A stretch of 64,000 bases of DNA from Saccharicrinis sp963677245 (GCA_963677245.1 OY781921.1:5146001-5210000); one strand, 5' to 3'; positions 1 to 8,921 are shown, counted from the stretch's first letter. Notes: generated by a model not told the origin, from the sequence alone. A program made the numbers and translations.

Positions 1-803
1 CCCTGACCTTTATCTCCTTCTATCATTTGTTTGGTCACAGGATCCATTTCGTCCCAGGTCATGACAGAATAGTTGTTGCCTAGCTGCTGGCTTAACTGAT
101 GTTTTACGGGAAGTACTTCATCGTAATCATTAACTGTTAGCACCAGACTGGTAACCATATCCGGAGCGGAGAAAAAAGTACGGGCTTTTTCAAGGGTAAT
201 GTAAGTCCCAAAGTTATTGAGGGCAGGGAAGGGGAATTCCAAAATTCCTTTTACCGGGAATAAGCCACTGGCACTATAACCATGATATCCCAGACTGATT
301 AAAGCCACCGTATCACCAATCTCTACATTGAGATTCCGGGCAAGGTTCACGGCCATTAATATACCGTCATCTCCTTTTTCAAGATAATCTCCTTCTTTAA
401 CCCATTTTTTTAATCCTGTAAGCTGATTTTCCTCCTTAGGTTGAATGCCAATCAACATACCTCCTTTGGTATTAATACCGTACGACATCAAAGAAAATGA
501 TTCCATACGCGGAACGATCAAATCAACATCCTGATTGGATTTAATTTTTTGAATTAAAGAATCCTCCGGAACAAACAAATCATCAATAGATTTACTTTCC
601 CAATAATCCGGATGGTGCACTTGTAGATAACCGGAGTAAAAGCTCACCACATTATCAATCATTTTGGAATAAGTACCATCCTGCATCGAACTCATCAGGG
701 TGCAAAGAATAACACCAAAGAATATGGATGCTACCGTAATAAATGTGCGTCGTCGGTTACGCCAGATATTTCGCCATGCCAGTATGATATCACCGTTTGC
801 CAT
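1..803 (-). CDS. ABC transporter permease, FtsX/LolE/MacB type (partial, runs off the window)
   Basis: The reverse strand reads open from an ATG at 803 to the window edge (about 267 codons, C-terminus missing). The N-terminus begins MANGDIILAWRNIWRNRRRT, the charged cytoplasmic start typical of MacB/LolC/LolE-type permeases, followed by one hydrophobic segment (about residues 21-40) and a large extracytoplasmic domain. Family members couple ATP hydrolysis by a partner ATPase to lipoprotein release or substrate export across the envelope. It is downstream of the LolA-like gene and the TetR gene on the same strand, so an export operon controlled by that regulator is likely. A 22-copy heptamer repeat ends about 10 bp before its start codon. 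The ATPase partner is not in the window. The exact subfamily (LolE versus MacB) cannot be settled from this fragment. Confidence 0.85.
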   Translation of the reverse strand, partial: MANGDIILAWRNIWRNRRRTFITVASIFFGVILCTLMSSMQDGTYSKMIDNVVSFYSGYLQVHHPDYWESKSIDDLFVPEDSLIQKIKSNQDVDLIVPRMESFSLMSYGINTKGGMLIGIQPKEENQLTGLKKWVKEGDYLEKGDDGILMAVNLARNLNVEIGDTVALISLGYHGYSASGLFPVKGILEFPFPALNNFGTYITLEKARTFFSAPDMVTSLVLTVNDYDEVLPVKHQLSQQLGNNYSVMTWDEMDPVTKQMIEGDKGQ

Positions 804-813
804 TTTATTAGTT

Positions 814-969
<156 letters not shown>

Positions 970-1107
970 TTAGCCTAAACAACCATTTATCTTACTACCT
1001 CTATCGAATGACTAATGACCATAGACTGTTGACCATTGACTAATGATTATTTTACAGGTAACAATCACCTTCTCTCGTCTTTTGTCTTTTTTTTTGTCTA
1101 AAAAAAA

Positions 1108-1872
1108 TTACCTAACCCGTTTAATGCTTTGTTGTGTAAAGAAGCTATCCTCAATGGATATATTAAATTCAATATGTTCAATGTTGACAATGGTGCGTTG
1201 ATCAGGTTTGTCAGCCGGAATAATTTCGAACTGAGCAGGTAAAACACGACCGCTCATAGTGGTAATATTATGCCCCAGTTCTGTTTTTACCAGGTAACCG
1301 TCTTCGTCAAAATATTCCAGTTTAATTTGAAGATATTCATCTTTGGTAATCCACATCAATACTTTACCCCAGGCCACCGTAGCGTCTTCTTTAGGAATCA
1401 ATTCAATATGGTAGCAATCATGACCATCAATTTTTTCTTCACCCAGTAGTTTATGCGTGTAATCTTCCACAATGGAAGATTGATTTAAGGCATCGTCATT
1501 GGTATAATCAGAACCCATCCATCCTTGCGACATCATGGAAGGAGGTAGTTTGATCATGCGTGAAATCTTCGGATTCCAGTTCCACATTTCACGATCTCGT
1601 TTTAAAAAAGCTTGACCTTTTTCGCGGGCAGGAGCAGTCACTAAAGTCACGGCATATTTAGTTCCTTTCGACCAGTTTTTAAAGCTTAGGCTACGTTCAT
1701 ATGTAGGCCTTTTAATCACCATATTCATAACCGAGTGACTCGATTTTTCCCCTTGGACTTTATCGTGTGCTTTTTGCACAATCTCTTTAGCATCCTGAGC
1801 TGTAGAAGTCAGGAAAGCAATGCTTAGTAGTGGTGTTAAAATCATCTTTAGTATTAGTGTTTGCGTTTTCAT
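1108..1872 (-). CDS. Outer membrane lipoprotein-sorting (LolA-like) protein
   Basis: A 254-residue exported protein with a signal peptide (about residues 1-25, ending near STAQ). The body matches the LolA-like fold of proteins annotated 'outer membrane lipoprotein-sorting protein' (PF17131-type): it has the features ...TYERSLSFKNW, KGQAFLKRDREMWNWNPKISRMIKLPPSM split around the hydrophobic-groove strands, and the later VEDYTHKLLGEEKIDG strand. Such proteins sit in the periplasm and are usually encoded next to MacB/LolE-type permeases, as here. It starts 24 bp after the TetR stop and precedes the permease on the same strand, so the three genes probably form one transcript. It probably carries a lipid or lipoprotein for that transporter, but the cargo is unknown. 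Confidence 0.85.
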   Translation of the reverse strand: MKTQTLILKMILTPLLSIAFLTSTAQDAKEIVQKAHDKVQGEKSSHSVMNMVIKRPTYERSLSFKNWSKGTKYAVTLVTAPAREKGQAFLKRDREMWNWNPKISRMIKLPPSMMSQGWMGSDYTNDDALNQSSIVEDYTHKLLGEEKIDGHDCYHIELIPKEDATVAWGKVLMWITKDEYLQIKLEYFDEDGYLVKTELGHNITTMSGRVLPAQFEIIPADKPDQRTIVNIEHIEFNISIEDSFFTQQSIKRVR

Positions 1873-1896
1873 GTGTAAATATTTTGTTTTTCAGAG

Positions 1897-2478
1897 TTAC
1901 TTACATTGAAATAATCGATGTATTTTCTTTTTAACGCCTTCCATTGGGAAGTTATCCGGATCCATAATAAAATGAAGCCCAACACAGTCCATCATGGCCG
2001 CAAAAAAGCGAACTTCAGCTTCCGGATCTTCATAGCCTTTGTTAATAAAATAGTTCATAGCTACTTCCATAAATGGTTGCAGCGTTTGCTCCAGATGAGG
2101 TGTGATAATGGCATATACTTCAGGTTGAAGTAAAACCATAAAATACATTCTCCAGAATGAAAGCTTGTTTTTTAAAGTATCAAAGGAGTGGTCGATAAAA
2201 GTATGCAATTCCTCTTCGGTAATAACACCATCATGGTCTGCATCAAAAGTGGTAGTCAGTTGATTAAAACCATCTATCATAATGCTAATGACTAACTCTT
2301 CCTTGCTTTTAAAATAGTTATACATCAAACCCTTTGATATTGCTGCTTTTTGAGCAATTCGGGCGATGGAGGCATTGGAGAATCCTTTCTCTGCAATTAC
2401 CTCAAGCGCTACATTCATAATCTGTTGCTTGCGTTCTTCTCTAATCTTTTCGTTCTGTAAATCGCTTCGTGGTGACAT
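1897..2478 (-). CDS. TetR/AcrR-family transcriptional regulator with an EF-hand-like loop
   Basis: 193 residues. The N-terminal TetR helix-turn-helix spans about residues 15-62 (ALEVIAEKGFSNASIARIAQ followed by KAAISKGLMYNYFKSKEEL). The C-terminal ligand/dimer domain contains, at residues 79-90 (2209-2244), the sequence DADHDGVITEEE, which fits the EF-hand calcium loop DxDxDGxIxxxE at every position. First gene of the export operon, it is preceded by a near-palindrome at 2491-2508 that is very probably its own operator, so negative autoregulation and control of the downstream LolA-like and permease genes are expected. The effector is unknown; the acidic loop raises the possibility of a divalent cation. 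Confidence 0.93.
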   Translation of the reverse strand: MSPRSDLQNEKIREERKQQIMNVALEVIAEKGFSNASIARIAQKAAISKGLMYNYFKSKEELVISIMIDGFNQLTTTFDADHDGVITEEELHTFIDHSFDTLKNKLSFWRMYFMVLLQPEVYAIITPHLEQTLQPFMEVAMNYFINKGYEDPEAEVRFFAAMMDCVGLHFIMDPDNFPMEGVKKKIHRLFQCK

Positions 2479-2490
2479 ATTGTTTTTAAA

Positions 2491-2508
2491 TGACTAAACG
2501 TTCAGTCA
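2491..2508. promoter_or_regulatory. Probable TetR operator
   Basis: TGACTAAACGTTCAGTCA is an 18-bp dyad with only one mismatched pair (positions 6 and 13), centred on ACGT, 13 bp upstream of the TetR-family start codon. The TGACTnAACGTT layout resembles operators of many AcrR/QacR-like regulators. Its position between the TetR promoter region and start fits autorepression. Confidence 0.75.
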
Positions 2509-2588
2509 AAAATACGAATGCAATTTTTATAATCAAATTTATTAGGGTTATAATTTGTTAATCAAATCAGAATATAGAGGTATAATTT

Positions 2589-2602
2589 CGCCCAATTGGG
2601 CG
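2589..2602. promoter_or_regulatory. Perfect 14-bp palindrome in the divergent promoter region
   Basis: CGCCCAATTGGGCG is a perfect palindrome in the AT-rich gap between the divergent TetR operon and the vWA gene. It could be a regulator site or a small hairpin; no protein partner can be named. Confidence 0.5.
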
Positions 2603-2704
2603 TTAATAGTGCTATCCGAGAGGATTGAAAAAATATCAAAAAAATAATTGGGTTTAGGCGTAAACGTGGTTAGTTGAGGTAATTATGAGGTGAGTGTAGG
2701 CGTA

Positions 2705-2727
2705 TTGAGAGTCTAATATTTACTTTG
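2705..2727 (+). promoter_or_regulatory. Candidate Bacteroidota-type promoter for the vWA/TonB gene
   Basis: A TTG at 2705 and TACTTTG at 2721-2727 resemble the -33 (TTG) and -7 (TAnnTTTG) elements of the Bacteroidota primary sigma factor, about 50 bp before the start at 2778. The spacing is somewhat short, so this is tentative. Confidence 0.35.
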
Positions 2728-2777
2728 GCATATGCTTAGTTTATTCATGTGGCAATAGAAACTATAAACTAAAACAC

Positions 2778-5102
2778 ATGAAAGCACTTCTTATTAAAAC
2801 TATTTTATGTGTGTATACTCTTTTGGCTAGTGCCGGAATATATGCACAAGAAGAAAGTACGGATGATAAAAATAAGTCTCCTTATTTTATTGTACTCTCC
2901 AATGATGAAAACGCTGCACTTCCCTTAAAATCAACGCAGGTTGATGTTAATATATCCGGCGTTATCGCCGATGTGAATGTAAAACAGGTATACACCAATA
3001 CAGGAAATAGCACTATTGAGGCCATCTATGTTTTTCCATCTTCAACGCGTGCTGCCGTTTATGATATGGTAATGACAGTGAATGACAGAAAAATTAAAGC
3101 AGTAATTGAAGAAAAGGGAAAGGCGCGACAAAAATACCAGGATGCTAAAAAGAAAGGGAAAACAGCTTCACTTTTAGAAGAAGAACGTCCCAATGTATTT
3201 AAAATGAAGGTGACGAATATTATTCCGGGGGCGACTGTTGAGGTGGATATGCGATATACCGAATTATTAGTTCCTACTAACAAAGTATATGAGTTTGTAT
3301 ATCCAACTGTTGTTGGTCCTCGATATGTTAGTGGCGCTGAGATAGCAAATGGTTCAGATGAAGATTGGATTGCTAATCCTTACATTAAGGGAGAGAATGT
3401 TTCCAGTACCAAGCTGAATATAAAGGTTGATTTGAATGCCGGATTACCGCTGCAGGATTTGGTTTGTTCAAGCCATCAAAACAAAGTGGAATTTAAAGAT
3501 AAAACCAAAGTTCAGTTGACCTTGCAAGAACCTGAAGGTGGTAATCGCGACTTCATCATGCGTTATCGTTTAGCAGGTAAGCAAGTTGAAACAGGTGTGT
3601 TGCTGTATGAAGATCCTAATGGCGAGAACTACTTTTTAGCTATGATGCAGCCACCTAGACAAGTTGAACCTACCTCCATTCCACCGCGCGAATATGTTTT
3701 TATTGTGGATGTATCAGGTTCTATGCATGGCTTTCCTTTAGAGGTTTCTAAAACAGTGATGAAGGATGTATTGAATCAATTGAAAGATTCCGATTTATTT
3801 AATATCGTGTTTTTTGCTGGTGGTTCAGAGATGTATGCCGAACAATCCGTACCTGCCACTTCTGAAAATATTGCCAAAGCTATTACATATATGGACGGTC
3901 TAAATGGAGGTGGAGGAACAGAACTTCTTTCGGCTTTACAAAATGCCATGGCACTAAATGGCAATGATGATTATGCTCGTTCTTTTGTCATTCTTACCGA
4001 TGGCTATGTGAGCGTGGAAAAAGCCACTTTTGATTATATCAGAAACAACTTAGGAAAAGCTAATTTTTTCTCATTTGGTATTGGAAGTAGTGTGAATCGT
4101 TACATCATTGAAGGAATGGCTCATGTGGGGTATGGGGAAGCTTTTGTGGCCGAGAATCAACAAACAGCACAACGAGTGGCTAAAGAATTTGTACAGTATA
4201 TCTCTAAGCCATCCTTAACCAATATCAGTTACCAGTTTAAAGGAATTGAGGTGTATGAGGTGTTACCGGAAAAAGTACCTGATTTATTTTCAAACCGACC
4301 TGTCGTTATAAGTGGTAAATATAAAGGAGAAGGAAAAGGGTCCTTGTTGGTAACCGGAAATGCAGGCAATAAAAGAACCGGTTCCATTATCAAATTTGGA
4401 GAAGAAGATGCTTCTTCAAATCAGGCTTTAAAGTATTTATGGGCTAGAGAAAAAATACGATTGCTGGCGGATTATAACGATTTAGGCCGAGATGGAGATA
4501 CGAGAAATCAGATTATTTCACTGAGTAAAAAATACAATCTACTTACCGAATTCACTTCGTTTTTGGCTATCGATGATCAGGTGGTGAATCCCGGAGGTCA
4601 GCAACAATCTGTAAAACAAGTATTGCCCTTACCTAAGGGAGTAAGTCCAAAGGCCGTTACTGGAACTTTGAATATTGTGGAAGATGAAATTGAAATCTCA
4701 GAAGAGTTAGATTTTGATAGCGAATCGTGTGAAGATACAGAGATTGTGATTGAAGTAGAACTTGTTGAGGAGGAAGAAGCTGATGCTCCCGTATTTTTTA
4801 CGGTTGAAGAAATGGCGGAATATCCCGGAGGACAAGATGCGCTGATCAAATTTATTGGATCTAACCTGCAATATCCAGCGATAGCTGCTGAAAGCGGAAT
4901 TCAGGGAATCGTATATATTTCTTTTACTGTGGATGTAGATGGAAGTATTAAGGATGTTAAAGTGATGCGAGGAGTGGATGAGGAATTAGATAAAGAAGCA
5001 GTTAGAATTATTAAAGCTATGCCTAAATGGAAACCTGCAAGACAAAGAGGAAAGGCAGTTCCTGTGACTTATATGATTCCCGTGAAATTTGCCTTGTCGT
5101 AA
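2778..5102 (+). CDS. VIT domain / von Willebrand A domain protein fused to a TonB C-terminal domain
   Basis: 774 residues with a signal peptide (about 1-24). Domains in order: a VIT (vault/inter-alpha-trypsin) domain at about 35-170; a vWA domain from about 300 to 475 whose metal-ion adhesion site is intact (D311-x-S313-x-S315 in DVSGSMHG); a beta-rich linker with an acidic stretch (about 640-675); and a TonB C-terminal domain at about 685-774, with the typical EYPGG start and WKPARQRGKAVPV signature. VIT/vWA proteins are periplasmic or surface proteins with metal-dependent binding. The fused TonB-C domain suggests contact with an outer-membrane partner or peptidoglycan-side anchoring rather than classic energy transduction, because no N-terminal TonB membrane anchor with proline-rich linker is seen. 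Ligand unknown. Confidence 0.85.
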   Translation: MKALLIKTILCVYTLLASAGIYAQEESTDDKNKSPYFIVLSNDENAALPLKSTQVDVNISGVIADVNVKQVYTNTGNSTIEAIYVFPSSTRAAVYDMVMTVNDRKIKAVIEEKGKARQKYQDAKKKGKTASLLEEERPNVFKMKVTNIIPGATVEVDMRYTELLVPTNKVYEFVYPTVVGPRYVSGAEIANGSDEDWIANPYIKGENVSSTKLNIKVDLNAGLPLQDLVCSSHQNKVEFKDKTKVQLTLQEPEGGNRDFIMRYRLAGKQVETGVLLYEDPNGENYFLAMMQPPRQVEPTSIPPREYVFIVDVSGSMHGFPLEVSKTVMKDVLNQLKDSDLFNIVFFAGGSEMYAEQSVPATSENIAKAITYMDGLNGGGGTELLSALQNAMALNGNDDYARSFVILTDGYVSVEKATFDYIRNNLGKANFFSFGIGSSVNRYIIEGMAHVGYGEAFVAENQQTAQRVAKEFVQYISKPSLTNISYQFKGIEVYEVLPEKVPDLFSNRPVVISGKYKGEGKGSLLVTGNAGNKRTGSIIKFGEEDASSNQALKYLWAREKIRLLADYNDLGRDGDTRNQIISLSKKYNLLTEFTSFLAIDDQVVNPGGQQQSVKQVLPLPKGVSPKAVTGTLNIVEDEIEISEELDFDSESCEDTEIVIEVELVEEEEADAPVFFTVEEMAEYPGGQDALIKFIGSNLQYPAIAAESGIQGIVYISFTVDVDGSIKDVKVMRGVDEELDKEAVRIIKAMPKWKPARQRGKAVPVTYMIPVKFALS

Positions 5103-5133
5103 ATCAAATGTTTAATCAATAAATCAGATAATT

Positions 5134-5940
5134 ATGAGAAAAATACTAGATGAGTGGAGTGTGTTAGTCTATAGATTATTAGTGCTTATTTTATTCCTTA
5201 GTATTACAACTTTACTAACAGCTCAAATGAGTAATGGAGATTATCCTTATTGCATAATTGACAGTGTTAAATTTGAAGTGAACAAGTTGAAAGTAGATGC
5301 TTATAATAAGCCAAACAACTTTGTTTCATCAAAGGAAAGTGGTTATAAAACTAGCATAATTTGGTCTATATTCGATAATGTAAATCAAATTAATATATCA
5401 GATTCATTAATGTTGAATTTAACTTTAAATAGAAGAAATGAAAAAACAGAATGGTATATATCGAGAATGAATGAAATTCATAAAGAGACCAATGAAAGAG
5501 CTTATTTAGCAGGTTATTCTAATAGATCAGAAGATACCATTTATTTTCCTGTTCAAGACAAAAGCTTGGTTGCTATAATAGAAGCAATTGATGCTGACAA
5601 TAATTGGAATCCCATACAGTTTTGGCCTATAAGTGGTTGTGGAAATAGTTATTTAACTGAATGTTTATTGCCAGGGGAAACAATTCTATTTACGGTCAAT
5701 AATAATTATGGAGATGTAAAAAACAAAATGAGGGTTAGGTTACATGGAAATGATACAGTATAAGTTTCTAATGAATTTGTCGGTTCAGTAAGTCAACAAT
5801 GCTTTGATCGATCTCAAAACTCACCTCAGAATTTTAGCTATATCTTATGTGATACTATCTTTTATTTAGAACAACCACTTTATAGAAATTTGGATAAACT
5901 AATTGAAGAGGATTTTGAAATATCAGCAAGTGATGAATAA
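5134..5940 (+). pseudogene. Hypothetical exported protein interrupted by an in-frame TAA
   Basis: The reading frame starts at 5134 with a hydrophobic leader (VYRLLVLILFLSITTLLTAQ region, residues 12-31). It reaches TAA at 5761-5763 (codon 210), then continues open in the same frame for 58 more codons to TAA at 5938-5940. The continuation (VSNEFVGSVSQQCF..., ending ...EEDFEISASDE) has sensible composition, so a 268-residue ancestral protein with one nonsense change (for example TAT or TAC to TAA) is the simplest reading. Readthrough is the alternative. No family recognised. It lies between the vWA gene and the 6-bladed propeller gene and is AT-rich like the latter. Confidence 0.7.
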
Positions 5941-5943
5941 AGT

Positions 5944-6002
5944 AAAGAAAGCCCAATGATAATCCGCTTATATTTATAAAGACTAAAAGTAAAAAGAAAT
6001 GA
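5944..6002 (+). pseudogene. Vestigial 3' end of a 6-bladed propeller paralogue
   Basis: Bases 5944-5971 are identical over 28 bp to 7065-7092, the last coding part of the following propeller gene. Read in the matching frame from 5946, the remnant encodes RKPNDNPLIFIKTKSKKK and stops at TGA 6000-6002, which overlaps the ATG (5999) of the intact gene as ATGA. A tandem paralogue that was translationally coupled has apparently been deleted, leaving only its tail. Confidence 0.75.
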
Positions 6003-7117
6003 AACTATTTTTCAATTTAATAATAGCGCTATCGCTATTATCAATATCAAGTTATGCTACTTCAAAGGATACATCAAAGGTGAAAACAATTTCATTAGAT
6101 ATGGAGCAAATGAAAGATTTCACTGCGGATGAGTTGTTTGAAAGCTATTCTGTTACGCAATTAGAATCAAACGATTCGATCTTTTTAAAAGATATTTCAT
6201 CCATGGTAGTTTATAAGAATCTACTTTTCTTTTTGTACGGGAATCCGGGAGAAATCATTTGGTTTAACGATCAAGGGAACTATATAAATCGATTAAATAA
6301 AATCGGATCTAAACCGGATGAATATCCTTGTATTACCAGATTTTATATCAATCAATATAATGGAAATATAGAAACAACGGACGAAAGAACTTTTAGCTCC
6401 TATAACCAACAATGTGAATTGCTTGAAAGGAAAGATATATACGCAGAAACAGGTAGAATTTTGCATGAAATATCCCGAGTGGATAGTGATAGGATCGCAT
6501 TTATTTCCAGGTTAGAAAAGTCTACAGGCTATATTTATTCTCTTTCTCAAAACAAAATAGTTCAGCGAGAAGAATTATATCAGGGATATCAGGTTTTGCA
6601 AGGAGATGGTTTAATAAAACATACATCATCCAAAGATTATGTTACTACTCAAAGAGGATGTTTAGTATTATCTATGGACAAGGAAGGTTTTCATACATCT
6701 GGAGATTTTGATTTAGGAGAAGATCAGATCGATTTTAAAGATTCATCTTATATTAATCGGTATAACGAAGCAGAAACTCCTGAAGAAAAAATTGATTTGT
6801 ATTTTAATTTAATGAAAGAATCTATGTCAGGTTTTTTAAATCATTGCGAAAATGATTTGTTTGTTATTAGAACATTTGTGTATAAAGGCAAACGTGTTGC
6901 ATTTATTTACAATAAGAAAAATAAGGAATATAAAATGATTTCAGGTCCATGGGCAAAGTTGTTATATGAGTCTAAATTATACCTGAAAGAGGATGAACTG
7001 ACTATGTGTTCAAATGATTTTACAATTGATGATTTAAACCAGTCAGCTGTAGCTATACTAAAGCAAAGAAAGCCCAATGATAATCCGCTTATCTTTAAGT
7101 TTATCTTGAAAAAGTAG
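5999..7117 (+). CDS. 6-bladed beta-propeller protein
   Basis: 372 residues with a signal peptide (about 1-20, no lipobox cysteine). The sequence has the pattern of the Bacteroidota '6-bladed beta-propeller' family (PF17170-like): LKDISSMVVYKNLLFFLYG, then the WFNDQGNYINRLNKIGSKPDEY blade with its G-x-G-P/S-x-E-Y turn, and several repeats of about 45-50 residues ending IFKFILKK. Family members are exported and of unknown ligand, often found as clusters of paralogues. The start overlaps the stop of the vestigial upstream paralogue. Confidence 0.7.
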   Translation: MKLFFNLIIALSLLSISSYATSKDTSKVKTISLDMEQMKDFTADELFESYSVTQLESNDSIFLKDISSMVVYKNLLFFLYGNPGEIIWFNDQGNYINRLNKIGSKPDEYPCITRFYINQYNGNIETTDERTFSSYNQQCELLERKDIYAETGRILHEISRVDSDRIAFISRLEKSTGYIYSLSQNKIVQREELYQGYQVLQGDGLIKHTSSKDYVTTQRGCLVLSMDKEGFHTSGDFDLGEDQIDFKDSSYINRYNEAETPEEKIDLYFNLMKESMSGFLNHCENDLFVIRTFVYKGKRVAFIYNKKNKEYKMISGPWAKLLYESKLYLKEDELTMCSNDFTIDDLNQSAVAILKQRKPNDNPLIFKFILKK

Positions 7118-7198
7118 AATAATATAAAGGATGGTTTTTTAGATTCATTATTGTCCGGTAAATAATTTTCTATTCTGATATATGCCTTTGTTAATGTT

Positions 7199-7342
7199 CA
7201 ACTCCGCAGGAGTTGTTGGGTAGGGGCTTATAATATATTTTCTATAAATATTCAACATCTCTGAAGTTGATAACATATCCCAGCGGGGATAAATATTTAT
7301 AGAACTGTTGATTAGATATTATTTACAACTCCAGCGGAGTTG
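7199..7342. repeat. REP-like intergenic palindromic element
   Basis: A compact cluster of hairpins fills part of the 7118-7533 gap. CAACTCCGCAGGAGTTG lies at 7199-7215 (7-bp stem, 3-nt loop) and CAACTCCAGCGGAGTTG at 7326-7342. Between them a 13-bp inverted repeat (TTCTATAAATATT, 7240-7252 with 7292-7304) encloses ATCCCAGCGGGGAT (7277-7290). The two outer hairpins share the same stem. This nested design resembles interspersed REP/MITE-type elements of Bacteroidota genomes; only one copy is in the window. Confidence 0.7.
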
Positions 7343-7420
7343 CATATTATTTAATTGTTCTGGTTAACGGGACAGTATTGTTTTTAATTCATTTCATTCT
7401 TAAGAATTACGAATAGATTT

Positions 7421-7462
7421 AAAATCCCCAAAACAATGATCGTCATCGTTTTGGGGATTTTT
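7421..7462 (+). terminator. Strong hairpin terminator
   Basis: AAATCCCCAAAAC (7422-7434) pairs with GTTTTGGGGATTT (7448-7460), and the loop itself contains ATGA/TCAT. The stem is flanked by A- and T-runs, so it may act in both directions. It separates the propeller region from the sigma-factor operon. Confidence 0.85.
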
Positions 7463-7533
7463 CTTAACTTTTAGGTAGGGTAAACATGAACCTGTTCGGT
7501 ATATAGATACAACAGGTTTATAATGAAACATCG

Positions 7534-8031
7534 ATGCCGGTACTGGATAAAAAAGAATTTAAAGAGCTGTTTGATTTGCATTTTGACAATCTGCGGAACT
7601 ATGTGTATTACCGTTGTGGTGATGCCGAGTTGGCCACAGATATTGCTCAGGATGTATTTTTAAAGGTGTGGGAAAAAAAGATGGATGTATATGACAAAAG
7701 TAAGATGGGACTTTTGGTGAAAATAGCCAATGATTTAATTATATCCGATTACAGAAAACATCAAAGCAAACTGAAATTCCAGCATACGCTTACTCAAAAT
7801 GAATTGGAAGTGACACCGGAAGATGAAATGATTTATAAGGAATTAAACGGCAAGTATGTAAAGGTTTTAAACGAGTTGGGAGAGAATGAACGCATAACCT
7901 TTTTAATGAACAGAGTGGAAGGACTAAAATATACAGAGATTGCAGATCAAATAGGAATTAGTGTTAAAGCAGTAGAGAAGAGAATGAGCAAAGCATTAAC
8001 GTTTTTGAGAGCACGATTACTGTTGTTTTAA
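7534..8031 (+). CDS. ECF RNA polymerase sigma factor, FecI-like
   Basis: 165 residues. Region 2 is at about 10-75 (DLHFDNLRNYVYYRCG, then DIAQDVFLKVWEKK), and region 4 is at about 105-160 (LNELGENERITFLMNRVEGL, then YTEIADQIGISVKAVEKRMS). This is the arrangement of Bacteroidota FecI-type extracytoplasmic-function sigma factors. It begins the sigma/anti-sigma/TonB-receptor operon: the FecR gene follows 20 bp later and the receptor overlaps FecR. It is expected to direct transcription of the receptor when the receptor is loaded with ligand. The start chosen is the ATG immediately before the conserved N-terminus. Confidence 0.93.
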   Translation: MPVLDKKEFKELFDLHFDNLRNYVYYRCGDAELATDIAQDVFLKVWEKKMDVYDKSKMGLLVKIANDLIISDYRKHQSKLKFQHTLTQNELEVTPEDEMIYKELNGKYVKVLNELGENERITFLMNRVEGLKYTEIADQIGISVKAVEKRMSKALTFLRARLLLF

Positions 8032-8051
8032 CATTGTAAAAAGAGAGAGCC

Positions 8052-8921
8052 ATGACTACAAAGGATAATCATAATAATGAGGATAAAAAGCTGGCATTTT
8101 ATAACCTGCTTAAACCTACTTATCGTCGCACTGCCAATGATGTGTGGGAACATATCGAGAAGCAAATCGATTCTGTTCCGCATTACACTTTACACAAAAC
8201 ACCGGTTTACAAATTGGTGCTTAAGTATGCTGTGGCAGCCGTTTTTCTTTTGTTGATGGTAGGTGTTGGTTTTATCCGTTATTATGAGCTTCAAAAGGAA
8301 ACGCTAAAAGGTGAACATGCCGAATTATTATTACCAGACGGTTCTGTTGTGCATTTAAATGCCTTGTCATCTGTTAGCTATCATCCTTATTGGTGGAAAC
8401 AAAATCGAAAGGTAAAAATGGCAGGAGAAGCTTTTTTTGAGGTGGAAAAAGGATCAAAATTTACGGTTGAATCAGGAGATGTTAAAACCAGTGTTTTAGG
8501 AACTTCATTTAATGTGTATTCACGCAAAGGTAGAGTGAAGGTGGCTTGTGTTACCGGTAAGGTAAAGGTAGAAACACGAAACGATGAAGTTGTGTTAACA
8601 CCTAAGCAAAAGGTGAATTACACGGAAAGTAAATTGTTGGAAAAAGGTGATTTTGAATCAGCCAACGAAGTGAATGCCTGGATTCAATCTGAGTTTTATT
8701 ATGAGTCAGTTCCTTTGTCTGATGTGTTTAAAGATTTAGAATTACAATTTGATATACAAATAGATGTTGACAAGGCTGTTGATACCGATCATTTAAAGTA
8801 TTCAGGTTATTTTAAAAAGAACCATTCTGTAGAAAATGTCTTAAATTTGGTAAGTAAGCCCTTTGGTTTAGTATATGAAGAAACCGCCAAAGGAAAATAC
8901 CGCCTGATTTATGACAAGTAG
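8052..8921 (+). CDS. FecR-family anti-sigma factor
   Basis: 289 residues: a short cytoplasmic domain (1-53) that would bind the sigma factor, one membrane helix at about 54-75 (KLVLKYAVAAVFLLLMVGVG), a periplasmic FecR domain (about 90-190, with LLPDGSVVHLNALSSVSY) and a C-terminal DUF4974 domain (about 215-289, with FYYESVPLSDVFKDLE). It holds the ECF sigma factor inactive and releases it after contact with the N-terminal signalling domain of the outer-membrane receptor. The gene ends inside the receptor gene (11-bp overlap), so translational coupling is likely. Confidence 0.93.
   Translation: MTTKDNHNNEDKKLAFYNLLKPTYRRTANDVWEHIEKQIDSVPHYTLHKTPVYKLVLKYAVAAVFLLLMVGVGFIRYYELQKETLKGEHAELLLPDGSVVHLNALSSVSYHPYWWKQNRKVKMAGEAFFEVEKGSKFTVESGDVKTSVLGTSFNVYSRKGRVKVACVTGKVKVETRNDEVVLTPKQKVNYTESKLLEKGDFESANEVNAWIQSEFYYESVPLSDVFKDLELQFDIQIDVDKAVDTDHLKYSGYFKKNHSVENVLNLVSKPFGLVYEETAKGKYRLIYDK

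Noticed and set aside
1009..1046. TGACTAATGA pair as a regulator site
   Set aside because: Two copies 28 bp apart in simple AT-rich sequence; not distinguishable from intergenic repeats by eye.
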